This document shows, piece by piece, positions 35,866-46,887 of a stretch of DNA of 64,000 nt (the stretch's first letter is position 1; every line of letters begins with the position of its first letter). A program made the position numbers and the translations under genes. Origin of the DNA: Chalciporus piperatus (Eukaryota > Basidiomycota > Agaricomycetes > Boletales > Boletaceae); NCBI GenBank assembly GCA_038093975.1, contig JBBPTG010000088.1, positions 1 to 64,000 of the forward strand. The letters run 5' to 3'. Below the pieces are notes generated by a model. That model searched no databases. It had not been told where the DNA came from and saw nothing but the letters and a program-made list of their open reading frames with translations.

Positions 35866-36115
35866 GATCTCACTGCCAAGTCAATTTTCTCACGGGTGCT
35901 TCATGTCCATTGTTGCTGACCTAATACTCGCACTTGGTAACACGATCATTAACTCGAACGCGTTCAAGTAGTCGCTGGTTCGTACGCTGCAGTTGCTGAC
36001 TTGCAGGTTATTCGGACGAGCTGGGTATTCGGACAAGCTGGGTATTGACAATCCACCCTTTGTTGTCCTCGAGCTGCCAACCGTGAGGCGTCGGCTTCAC
36101 TGCAACGACTCAGAC

Positions 36116-38192
36116 ATGCCCGGTTACAACGTTACGCGCTCTGCGGAGCAGCTGTTAGACAAGTACGCTTTCGACCCCCCGTCTTTCACCGTTCACCTCT
36201 ATCCGGAGTATTGGACACTGAACACTGGGCCCAAGTTTCTCTACAACAACCCTGTTGCGGTGCGTTCATACTGACTCATCAATTATTTGCCACCTAACTC
36301 GCCCGCCAAATCCAGTCTCTACTGGACGATGTACGGGCGCACCGTATACCGGTGGACTATCTCGAATTGTTTGATTTAGCTCGTTTACCCTTCTATGATG
36401 GTACGTCCTTATATCCGACGTTGGCCTGTACCAAGGCTTGACCCTTCTACATCATCAGGCTGCATGTTGGTCGAACTTCTTGACTATCGTCCGAAGCGAG
36501 CAAAAGACCCACCTCTAGAGAAGCCTGAGAAGAGTCGTCTGACATTGCACCCCAACGATGAAACGCTATGGACAGACATATGTTTAATGAACCAACGAAC
36601 TGGTTCTAAATTTACGGATCTGCAGGCATTGGAATTGGAGGCACAAATTTTGGTACGCCGGACCGGTCAAGTTGGGCACTACCGAACTAATTCGCTTTTC
36701 TAGTTGCAAGCCTCACCTCCCCTTTGCCTGGATCCAAATCCACATCTTACCCGCATCGCAAACCATACATTGAGAGTATCGACGCCAACTATTCCCATAT
36801 CGTTGAAACGAAAAATCGCCGCTATCACACAGGAGGAGGACGAGTCAGAGAAAGTCCGGCGTGCCAAGATTATGCAGTTTATGAACCCAAGACTGAACCG
36901 TTCACATATCCCGAGGTATGTCGTTCAGTGGAGGTTCGCACACGATCTGGTGAACCAGCGATTTCAGCTATCGGATATTGGACACGTTGAAACGGGTGAG
37001 AGAAATTCGTCAGGCAGAGGCCCAGGCTGCGTTGGCCCACTCAATAGCAAACCCGCCGAACCGTTCAACCCCTGCTCCTACCAACCATCCTCCACCCCCT
37101 CAGCCAGCACCAGCACCGCCAGTAACGACAACGGCCCAACCGCCTGCTCCTGCTACTCAAATCGTCACCAACGCCACAAAGCCCAGGCATGTCAAGAAGG
37201 AATCCGGAGCCCAGCCAAGTTCTTTCCCAACCCCACCGGAGAACCCAAGATCCTCTGCAACACCTGTCCCTCATCCCGTCGTCAATCAACTTCAAACCCA
37301 ACCACGGATCAGATCACCATCCGTGCACGCTCGTTCCCCAGCCCCAAATACATACCAGCAGCTGCCTGCAGGAACCCCAATGGCCGCCCCTTCCCCTGCC
37401 CAGCGCGGCTATACACAGTCACCTCGCCCACCGTCATCACAAGCTCCTCATTCATCCCCCCTCGCCGCTGGCTCCCAACTTCCAACGTCAGATCCGCGCG
37501 CATCATCCGCAGTTCACTTCATCCAAGTGGCGCCTGGTGGTACGCAGTCCAAACCCTCGACGCCCCAACTCGGTTATGCAAACCAAGCACCTCCCACGCA
37601 ACAAGCCACCCAATCGCATCCCCAACCGGCACCACAAGCACCCGTTGCGTCACCTCAGACCCAGGCCGCTCATCCCAATATGAACATGCAGCAGTACTGG
37701 ACCGCTGCTCAGATGCAGCAGCTGCAACGCCTGAGCCAGGCAGCGGCCCAAGCCCAGGCTCAAGCACACGCGCAGGTCCAAACCCAACTATCGACGCCGA
37801 TGGCCCAACCTACGCAACACCCTGGCATGTCAGCCGTGCCCCAAGCCCAATACAACTTCGCTCAGTTTCGGCCAATCAATGCCCAAGGCAATCCCCACCA
37901 GCAGGTTGCAGGCCATGTACCGCAGAATCAACATCAACAGCAGAATATGGGTGCCCAGGTCCAAGTTACGGACGCCCAACAGCAGCAGATGATGGCGCAA
38001 TATGCAATGTATGGGTATTATGGGATGCCCAATGGAAGATTGCCGGCTCAGTATGCCGCGTGGGCTGGAATGGCACGAGTTCCCAATCAAGTCAATGGCC
38101 AAACACCTGGAATGCAACCTGGAGTCCCACAACAACAGATACCGGTTCAGGGGAAGTCGCCGCAGAATGGTGTGCAGATGCAAGGTCGGTGA
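36116..38192 (+). CDS. SPT20: SAGA complex subunit Spt20
   Basis: Structural subunit of the SAGA coactivator. Exon 1 from ATG 36116 reads MPGYNVTRSAEQLLDKYAF and PSFTVHLYPEYWTLN, typical of the Spt20 domain. Exon 2 has LLDDVRAHRIPVDYLELFDL; exon 3 CMLVELLDYRPKRAKDPP and LTLHPNDETLWTDICLM; exon 4 PPLCLDPNPHLTRIANHTLR and RAKIMQFMNPRLNRSH. The final exon starts YRILDTLKRVREIRQAEAQA and runs as a Pro/Gln/Ala-rich disordered region to TGA 38192. In exon 4 a competing unspliced frame stays open to 38374, but it reads as Ser/Thr/Arg-rich noise, while the spliced frame gives the Gln-rich tail expected of Spt20. About 595 residues. Confidence 0.9.
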
Positions 38193-38456
38193 GACTTGTT
38201 GGGTTAGTTGTGTCAGAGTGTCGAGGGGAAATGTTGTACTTTTCATTCTGTATATTTAATCGTATTCAGGTGGACTCTTGGGACACTGTATTGTACTTTA
38301 CTTTTTCCAGAAAGCTCGGTACTATAGTGACCTTGATAGTTGTCTTGATCTGTAGAGATAAGATCAAGATTTAGCCTCTTTGGATTGTTAAGTTACATTC
38401 CACGCAACATTTTTTTTATCAACCGTAGATCGACCACTTGATCGACCGCCGCCAAC

Positions 38457-40617
38457 ATGTCCGAGGCAATCGGTATGCATCACTCTGTCGTCCTTGATGC
38501 AATGAATGTATTGATCACCCTCGAAAGCTCTGTTGTCCGTCTATGACAAAACTGGGTTGATCCAACTCGCCGAAGGCCTTGCCGCAGCCGGTGTCCAGCT
38601 TCTCGGTTCAGGAGGTACCGCAAAGAAGATCAGAGAAGCGAACATCAAGATCGAGAAAGTCTTTCGTTCATCTCAGATCGACCATTCTCTAAAACTCGTG
38701 TCTTCAGGGATGTCTCCAATATCACCAAGGCTCCCGAGATGTTGGGCGGTCGTGTCAAAACGCTCCATCCCGCCGTTCACGGAGGTAGCGTCCTATCCAA
38801 GTTCATTCTGTGGTTGCATCGCTGAGATAATGACAAGGTATCCTCGCGCGATCTATTCCATCCGACGAGAAGGATCTGGCAGAACAGTCGATTTCCAAGA
38901 TCTCCATCGTCGTTTGCAACCTTTACCCATTTACATCCACCATCTCAAAACCAGGCTGCACTCTCGCCGAAGCAGTCGAAGAGATCGACATTGGTGGTGT
39001 CACTCTCCTCAGAGCAGCTGCCAAGAACCACGAACGCGTGTGTGTTCTGTCCGATCCGGCGGATTACGACGAATTCTTGGAGGCCTGGAAGAAGGGCGAT
39101 GTTAGTCAAACGCTCCGAAGCCGTCTTGCGCTCAAGGCGTTCGAGATGACTTCCAAGTATGACGAAGCAATCAGTGGATACTTTAGGGAACAGTATGCAT
39201 CGTCGCCCGAGACCCACCCAATGCAGAGGATGGTGCTGAGATATGGTGCTAACCCTCACCAAAAGCCTGCCCAAGCATTTGTGACCGATGGTGAATTGCC
39301 TTTCAAAGGTAGGTCACTCGAGTTGTAACTCCCGGAGAGCTTGTTTCTTACATCTGTGTAGTTTTGTGCGGGTCGCCTGGTTACATCAACCTCTTGGACG
39401 CCCTCAACTCTTATGCGCTGGTAAAGGAGCTCCAAGGAGCGTTGAACCTCCCAGCTGCTGCCTCTTTCAAGCACGTCTCCCCTGCTGGTGCTGCGGTCGG
39501 TGTCGAGTTGAGCGAGGCGGAGAAACAGGTCTATGGAGTCGATGACCTCAAAGAGCCTCTAACCCCTCTTGCCTGTGCATACGCCCGCGCGCGAGGTGAG
39601 TACTTGAATGAGGAAAGATTGTTCCCCGTATAACTAATGCGACATAGGTGCGGACCGTATGTCTTCGTTCGGTGATTTCATTGCCCTTTCCGCGCCATGT
39701 GATCTCGCCACTGCAAAGATCATCTCCAGGGAAGTTTCCGATGGTGTGATCGCTCCAGGGTACTCACCTGAAGCGCTCGACGTGTTGAAAAAGAAGAAGG
39801 CTGGAAAGTACTGTGTTCTCGAGGTGACCCACTTTCTGATCTCTAATGTCATGCTTGACAATGCTAATCCTGCTGATAGATGGACCCCACTTACACGCCT
39901 CCTGAGCTGGAAACTCGCGAGGTATACGGCATCAGCTTGCAACAACGCAGAAACGATGCCAAGATCGACGCGACGCTCTTCCAGAACATCGTCACTGAAA
40001 ACAAAGAGGTCAGTATGGGAGGACCACATGCCACATTGACCACATCTCATCTCACCTGATCACAGCTACCACCTCAAGCGCTGACGGATCTCCTCGTCGC
40101 CACGCTCGCCCTCAAATACACACAATCCAACAGTGTTGCATACGCCAAGAACGGCGCCATCGTCGGTCTCGGTGCAGGCCAACAATCTCGTATCCACTGC
40201 ACTCGGCTTGCAGGTGGCAAGGCCGACCTCTGGTGGCTCCGTCACCACCCACGCGTCCTCGCGCTTCCCTTCAAGAAGGGTGTCAAGCGTGCAGAAAAAG
40301 CGAACGCGATCGATCTGTTCGTGAGTGGCGAGATCCTGGAGGGTGGTGAGAAGGAGCAATGGGAAGGACAGTTCGAGAATGTGCCTGCACCTCTGAGCGA
40401 GGCAGAGCGTAAGGAGTGGGCGGCCCAGATGGATGGCGTGGCATGCTCGAGCGATGCATTCTTCCCCTTCGCGGACAACGTCCACCGGGCCCGAAAGAGT
40501 GGTGTGAGGTACCTTGCTGCGCCGAGCGGCAGTGTAATGGATGCGGAGTGTATTAAGGCTGCGGACGAACACAAGATTGTGTTCTGCCACACATCTCTCA
40601 GGCTTTTCCACCATTAG
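38457..40617 (+). CDS. ADE17: Bifunctional AICAR transformylase / IMP cyclohydrolase
   Basis: Last two steps of de novo purine synthesis (yeast ADE16/ADE17; PurH). Exon 1 is only MSEAI; exon 2 has [20 protein letters not shown] and [19 protein letters not shown]. Then [37 protein letters not shown] and [18 protein letters not shown] complete the cyclohydrolase half. The transformylase half has [14 protein letters not shown], the catalytic Lys-His motif [50 protein letters not shown] and [14 protein letters not shown]. Stop at 40617. Nine exons. The junction after KIE is out of frame by one base with the only GT donor available (38659) and acceptor (ending 38707); see findings. All other junctions fit. 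Confidence 0.95.
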
Positions 40618-40956
40618 GACGACATCCATGTGTTTTGTTCGACCAATCAAAAGCATACCAGGTTGAAATTGAAACTTCTTCGGAGTCTGCTCCTCAGACT
40701 CGATAAACCGAGTCACCCAGTCGCCGCCAATTATGGGTCTTGATATCTTCCCTTGACGAGATCCGAGGGTTAGACCGACCGGAGGTCAACATGCCTGATA
40801 CTGCTGTCATCAGGTGGTACTACTGCGGTACTAAGTAACACTGCCATGCTCAACATCCAACCACTATTCGCTTGCTTCGATATGGAACTGACAGAGCAAT
40901 TGACGCCGCCCTATATAAAAGACCTCACTCGGATCTGACTCTAGATACCCAACGAG
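40618..40956 (+). other. Spacer and promoter of the GH3 gene
   Basis: Separates the ADE17 stop from the GH3 start. It contains a TATA box at 40912-40920 and otherwise no coding frame. Confidence 0.6.
40912..40920 (+). promoter_or_regulatory. TATA box of the GH3-family gene
   Basis: TATATAAAA, 37 bases before the ATG at 40957. A TATA box is unusual for the housekeeping genes in this window and suggests regulated rather than constitutive expression. Confidence 0.6.
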
Positions 40957-43060
40957 ATGGCAGCGAGCACTGGCACCCTTGTCCTTGAAAGTCTTTGCAC
41001 GTCTCTGACGCCAGAGAAACAAGCCGCTTTAGCAGAACGAGCGAATGCCGTGCTGCTAAAGCTCATACGGACTAATTCCGATACCCAGTACGCGTCACAA
41101 ACTAGCCCTCTCGCCGGATTTCGCGATGCAGTCGCAACCCACGGTGGTCCCAAGATCGATACCGGGACTTTGATACAAGATTTCCACACCCATGTCCCGC
41201 TCTCGGATTACGAGTCGTACGAACCCTTCATTGCCAAATTCGATTCGCGGCCATGTAAGGAATCAGAGGTCGAGAATCTCTTCGCACCGGGACTCCCATC
41301 CTTTCTGGTTCTGTCCAGTGCGACATCCGGGACGAAGCCAAAAAAATTGGCGAAATATGTACCAGCAAAACGAGCAACAGTGATGCGTGCCCCCCTCCGT
41401 GATCCCAAGAGGCAAGGACTAGCGGCCGTGGTGATGTATTGTGGTTATCGGGAGATCCTGGAGGTAGAACGTGAGCCTGGTCAGGTGGTGCAGAAGATTC
41501 CTCTCTGTAATGTTTCTGGAGCCGTCATGCGTAAAATACATGGATGGATCCTTGACGATGACGTGAGCCGGATGTCTATCGTTGGTAAGTATGGTCGGCC
41601 TGGAGTGCGTGCTTTATGACACACTGATGTATTGGTTATCTAGTGCCTGGCTATGTTGCGCCGTGGGCTGCAACGATGATCGGCCACCATCAGTCTTCCC
41701 TGAGGATCCATGCACTCTTTTTCCTTGCGTGTCGGGATGTGGGCAGCTTTGCCCTATCGTTTTCGACATTGTTCGTAGATCTCATCCGACATATGGATGA
41801 TCAATGGGACAAGTTTCTAGATTGCATCAGAGATGGGACCATTCCCGATCTAGAGGGCATCGGACATGTTCGAACTTACTTGCAGGTTGGTTAATACCCG
41901 ATCTAATCGTAGCTTGTCACTGACCTCACCAGTCTCACTTCCACGCCAACCCTGATCGCGCAGCAGAGCTTCGTGAAATCAGCCGCCCATTCTCATGCGA
42001 AGGATGGGCAGTCCGAGTCTGGCCGAATCTGAGCAAGGTCGCGGCGATATGTAGCGGCCCATTCGCCACTGTACTCCCCAAGGTATGTTGATTTCCGTTC
42101 TGTCACGGTCGAGATAGTGTTCAAAAACATGCCTAGATGAGGTCGATTCTGGAGCCAAACGTCAACATAGTTTGCCCGAGATATGCCGCGTCAGAAGGCA
42201 ACGTCGGTCTTCCGTACCGAGGAGACAATGATACCTTCATTTTGGAGAGTGACGATATTCTCGAGTTCTTAAACGTCACACGAGATGAAACTCATGACAA
42301 CATCAGCCAGTTTGTGGGTATTCCTTTTGTTTTTGAGTCATGGGCGTTCACCCACTATTTGCTAAGTGGGAATTGGAACCGGGGGAACTGTATGAAGTCA
42401 TCATGACGACCAAGGATGGGTTGTGGCGCTACCGACTGGGCGATGTCATTCACGTCGTTGGCTTTGATACCGAGACTGATTTGCCAGTCTTTCATTACTC
42501 GGGAAGAAGATCGTCAGTCTGCGTCTTTCTTCACAGTGCTCGCATATTTCGCCTGACGACGAGTCTGAGATAGCTTGACACTTCGATTTCCTCACACGCA
42601 GATTACAGACGGCCAACTCCTGGAAGCTGTCCGGGCCATTGACTCCGAGGATGTCATTCAAGTTCAAGAGTTTACCACCATGGTAGATAATCGTAAAACG
42701 CCACCTGCTGTGGGACTCTTCATTGAGCTCTCCGGACCTACTGGTATGCCGGTGTACCCCTGTATGATGATGGATGTCCATTCATCTATTGAAATGACAG
42801 GGCCAAATTCGCACCTTGCATCACAAAAGCTGTTCGAAGCTCTTGTGGCGACTAACGCCGAACATGAGCGTGCACTGAAAGATGGGAAGATGCGACTCCC
42901 GACAATTCGCCTTTTAAAAGCCGGGACATTTGCGGAATATCGTCGCTGGAAGGCCGAAAAGATGGTGAATGCTGGTGCATCACAGATCAAAGTGCCAACG
43001 ATCATGCTTGATCTGGCTGTGCAGGAGTGGATTTTGGTGTGGGTCACAGGGGAACTTTGA
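40957..43060 (+). CDS. GH3-family acyl-adenylate/amidosynthetase-like enzyme
   Basis: Member of the GH3 (auxin-responsive) fold of the ANL adenylating superfamily. In plants these enzymes adenylate a carboxylic acid and conjugate it to an amino acid; the fungal substrate is unknown. ATG 40957. Exon 1 has the nucleotide-binding motif FLVLSSATSGTKPKKLAKY. Next come GYVAPWAATMIGHHQSSLRI with SFALSFSTLFVDLIRHMDDQ, GPFATVLPK, and CPRYAASEGNVGLPYRGDND. WELEPGELYEVIMTTKDGLW and RYRLGDVIHVVGF form the GLWRYRxGDVV motif; the last exon has PHTQITDGQLLEAVRAI and ends VTGEL. Seven exons with GT..AG borders. Adjacent small-acid genes (dienelactone hydrolases) fit a metabolic role, but that is inference. 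Confidence 0.9.
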
Positions 43061-43298
43061 GGTGCAGAAGAAGATGAGGGCATTGCGGGTTGATTGTGGG
43101 CGCCAAGAACTTGTACTTGCAAATCTAGTCTGCTGTAATTTAAGGGATCGTCATTGTAACTGGAGATGAGCATTGATATTGAACCCCAGCAAGAACATCA
43201 GATTCATTATGCCTATCCAATGGTTCCTCCTTCTCTGAGCTGACTGCTGTGCCATTGACCCTTTGAATCGGTAGGTGGCCGTGATTAGTTGACCTACT

Positions 43299-44485
43299 TC
43301 ATACATGCGATTCCACATTTTTGCCATACAAGTGCTTCAAGAAGAACTCGACAGTTGCCCTGAACGCGCCCTCCTTTCCAGCCTTCACCACAGGGTTCGA
43401 CAAGTCACCACGGACGGCGAAACCGTGCGTGCAACCCTCAAAGTGCTTGCGCTCGTAGCTAGCAGAGCTATTACCAATGTTTTCATCGGCGGAGACCTGG
43501 AATTCAGCGGGGAACATATCGTCGAACTCGCAAGAGTTGATCAGGAGAGGAATGTCGGTTTTCGCGTATCTCTGCGGAGAAAAACGCCGATCGTGAGATT
43601 CGACCGCGTGTATTCGATGAAAAGGATAACTTGCCTCGAGGTCCTTGGTCTCGAGAAAAGAGGGGTGTGCGACAGCAGAGACCTTGATGTCGCCGTCAAA
43701 GGCGAGGTCAAAGACGTGGCGACCTAGCAAGAGGCACGTTTTAAATTTGGCAGGGTTCACCCATGCATCGTGGGACTCACCACCGAAGCAGTAGCCAGTT
43801 GCGGCGAACTCCTCCACGCCCTCCTTCTTGAGGGCAGCGATGACCTTGTTGATGTAAGGACGGGTGACCTCGGGTTTGTGGTTCTCGAGCCAGCCCATGA
43901 AGTTGAATTTGTCGGGATTCTCAGGCTGTCCATGATGATATCCTCGGTTATACGCTCGAGATTAGGCAGAATTCGAAGGATATACCCACGTTCAGAGCAT
44001 CGGCATCGATGGGGTCACCGTTGAAGTAGTCGATGGCGTAAGTCTGTAAAGCATTGAGCGGCGTGCCGATGCTATATGACAGGTCGTTCATACCTTGAAA
44101 CCGTTCCTGGCAAAGTCGTCGGCGAGGAGCTACACTCGTGGGTCAGCCCGTGTATCCACTCCGATCCTGAGATTTACACACCTTCGCGTTGGGGAGCTCA
44201 ATACCGAAGACGTCAGGCAAGAAGAGGACAGCCTTGTCCTTGGGGTAGTCGATGGTGGGGGTTGCGACGTAGACGTTGACGCTGCCGATAACCTCGATTT
44301 TGCCTATCAACGAGATTCAATCAGATCTAGAGTTATCGGCGTATTTCCGATCACTTCTACATACCCTCGGGGGTACCCTCGTGGCGAACACCTGTTAATC
44401 GGAACAACAGATCGATTGATCGACGACGTTAATCCTGACGAAAGGGCGATCTCCTACCTGAGACACACTTGTCGCACAAAGACAT
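43299..44485 (-). CDS. Dienelactone hydrolase family protein, copy 1
   Basis: Alpha/beta hydrolase, about 250 residues. Eight exons from ATG 44485: MSLCDKCVSG; VRHEGTPEG; KIEVIGSVNVYVATPTIDYP with DKAVLFLPDVFGIELPNAK; LLADDFARNGFK; TYAIDYFNGDPIDADALN; the large exon EVTRPYINKVIAALKKEG to ATGYCFGG; RHVFDLAFDGDIKVSAVAHP; and RYAKTDIPLLINSCEFDDMF to HTGA at 43299. The nucleophile Cys is in GYCFGG, the Asp in the NSCEFDDMF region and the His in GCTHGFAVRGD, so the DLH triad is complete. The last intron, 43572-43634, has a GC donor (GAG/GCAAGT). Family members cleave dienelactones or related esters; the substrate here is not known. Two relatives lie at 46888-47915 and 58317-59481. Confidence 0.92.
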
Positions 44486-44531
44486 GGTGGGATGTGGATA
44501 TGCTGACGATCCCAGATCGTGGTCCCCACCC

Positions 44532-44538
44532 TTATATA
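44532..44538 (-). promoter_or_regulatory. TATA box and CCAAT of DLH copy 1
   Basis: On the minus strand TATATAA lies about 47 bases before ATG 44485, preceded a few bases upstream by CCAAT. Both are in the expected order and orientation. Confidence 0.5.
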
Positions 44539-45008
44539 TGATTGGACGTGGAATTTCGCGGAAGAACTTTTAAACACATCGGTGCGATCCAGCCCGGATT
44601 CAGATGCTGAGTAACTCGAGGAATAGCCGGTCTATAAACCGTTCACGGCTGTTTTTGTTCGGTGTCTACTAAGATAGCTCATACTTTAACGCTCATCTAG
44701 AACACGCAGATAAGTCTGTCAACGTTATAGGACCTGAAACGGTACTCGGGGAGAACTATTTGTGGCCGGTCATGACAATTCCGCAATGACATGCATGCAT
44801 GACGTCAAGTTGTTTTACACGATATCGATAGCACCAACAAGCAGCAAATCTATGGAGGTGTACTTCCTTTGCAAAGTTGCATGGCCTCAGAGAAATCTCG
44901 TTCGCTCTGATGGTCAGTAGTGGTCAATAACGTTCGTGGATATGTAATACATCATGGCTATCATCAGTCCTGCCGGTGAAGAGTAAAAGACGTTTCAGAT
45001 GCAATACA
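44539..45008. other. Intergenic, no gene seen
   Basis: Spacer between the DLH copy 1 promoter and the 3' end of the F-box gene. It has a short alternating stretch (gacatgcatgcatgacgtcaag) near 44790-44815 and no coding frame of note. Confidence 0.5.
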
Positions 45009-46703
45009 CTAGATCACGGTAATCACTCCATCCCGGGAAGCAAGCGCGATACGCCCAGTCCACTCCGAGACAGCCCATGTGGTAAAAGATTCTTCACAAA
45101 CTCGCTCAGCAGCAACATCAAACGTCAAAACGGAGCACCTACCTGATGCATCCCATGACTGGACGTTCCAAACGACCTTGTCATCAAACGACGACTTTGT
45201 TTCATCGATTGAATCCAAATCGTCATCATCCTCGAAAGAGGGAAATCGTTCCGATAACAATCGACGCGGATGGGTAGTAAACGCGAGCACGGTATGGTTT
45301 ATCGTCCCAGTGGGTGTTTTGACACACACACCATGTAAACCCGATGATCCCAGAATCCTCGAAGGAGCCCAACTACGCTGTTGTCCAAGATAATCGCAGG
45401 CTAAAAGTTTGACAGATAGTGTGGGCGTGGGCGCCATTCGCAAGTTGATTTGATAATGTAAAGTAGCTGCACTTCTATTGTTGGCGATGATGAAGATCAC
45501 ATACACTTCGCCGTCATGGCAGCGTCCAGAACGAATACGTGAGAGCGAGGTTATCGATTTGATGCGTACACCGGGGAGTAGGCGCTGAAGCACAGGCAGA
45601 GAATCGGTTCTCACGCCCTCCTCTGGTAAGATCTTGCTAGGGAGAGGGTATGCATCCACGGAAGAGGACCTGAAGCAAAGGATATACGGCCCACAAGTGC
45701 GCAATTCCACGATCACGTTGTCGGGAAACTATAAGACGTCATACGGGTATGAGTGCATGAGTCATGAGCAGTATGTGGTACCTACCTGGTCAACAGGATC
45801 GTCCAAAAGTAAGGGGACAGTTGTTCGTGTGTTGTTACGCCAGTCCAAAACATCGATCCATGTGTGGCCTTGGCTTGACAATGCAAGGCACGAGTCCGGA
45901 TCTACGTATGCGCGCCCCGAGCGTGCGTGAAGGCTGAAATACGTGATATGTTGAAAGGATAATTTGGAATCCCCCTCGGGTACATCCAAATGCAACGGAA
46001 CAGAAAAAACGTGAACGCTGGATTACGGGCCTGCTTGTCAGGTGTTCACAAGCAATTGGCTGGGGTGACGTACTTGTACCCATTGGAAAGGGCGACAAAC
46101 AGGACGGAACCGTCGGTCGACGTACTGTAGGAGATGAACTTCCAATGGAAGAGGGTCAGACGGGCGCATGGGAAGGACGGGACTCCAGGGGATGAAGAGA
46201 GCCTTGTTACATCCCAAAGGTGAACGATCGTTGTGGAGTCCACCGAGAGAACGTATCGTTCGGATACAAACGACAACTCGATGACATGATCCACTCGTTG
46301 ACCATCAGGAGAGATACGATGTTTTACGCAATCTCTAGGTGCCTGCAAGAGTTTCTCGGCTTTGGATGCTGCGACAAGTGTACGTTCATATTGCGATGGT
46401 GACATGGCTTCGAATTCCCTGCGAGAGCATGGTAGAGGTTGCGTTGCTCGCATGCGGTTGTACAAAGTTGTCCATATACGAGGATCTTGAGAAACCTCTC
46501 GGAGATATATGCAGGTCTAGGACAAGAGAGCATAGGACATCGTCAAAACCAGTTCCCGAGGTGAAAAAAATTGTTTGTATTGCCTTCCGTATCGCAATGA
46601 CGGTCTCCGGGTCCAGAAAGCTGAGGATTCGTTGATGCAATTCAACTGGAAAGTGGTTGAATGCAGATGCTTTCAGATTAGTTGAATCCGTGTTTTGAAA
46701 CAT
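45009..46703 (-). CDS. F-box protein with beta-propeller-like C-terminus
   Basis: Putative SCF ubiquitin-ligase substrate adaptor. ATG 46703 is followed by the F-box FNHFPVELHQRILSFLDPET with VIAIRK, continuing after an intron as TCIYLREVSQDPRIWTTLYN. That intron, 46517-46583, has a GC donor (AAG/GCAATA) and no GT alternative. Exon 2 has RVDHVIELSFVSERYVLSVD and IVHLWDVTR, a WD-like strand. Exon 3 reads VHVFSVPLHLDVPEGD and HTWIDVLDWRNNTRT. The last exon runs from FPDNVIVELRTCGPYILCF to WAVSEWTGRIALASRDGVIT, ending at TAG 45009. Repeated WD/beta-strand patterns suggest a propeller as substrate platform. The target protein is unknown. Four exons, about 490 residues. Confidence 0.85.
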
Positions 46704-46887
46704 CAAATGTTCTAGAGACGAGCGATTTCAAGAAATGTGATGGTAGTCACTATGATCGTCGAGGTTTGATTTCGTCGTGATGTTGTTGTACACTGTTGAC
46801 TGACCCACTTGTACTCCGAGCCCCACTGTCATCTCGTCTGAATCACATATCATCCAAAGACACATTACCCCGAAGGGCACTGTACAG

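Noticed and set aside
36704..38374. Long unspliced frame of 556 codons over the SPT20 region
   Set aside because: It begins as SPT20 exon 4 and then reads through the intron into a Ser/Thr/Arg-rich frame. The spliced alternative gives the Pro/Gln-rich tail expected of Spt20 and has good donor and acceptor sites.
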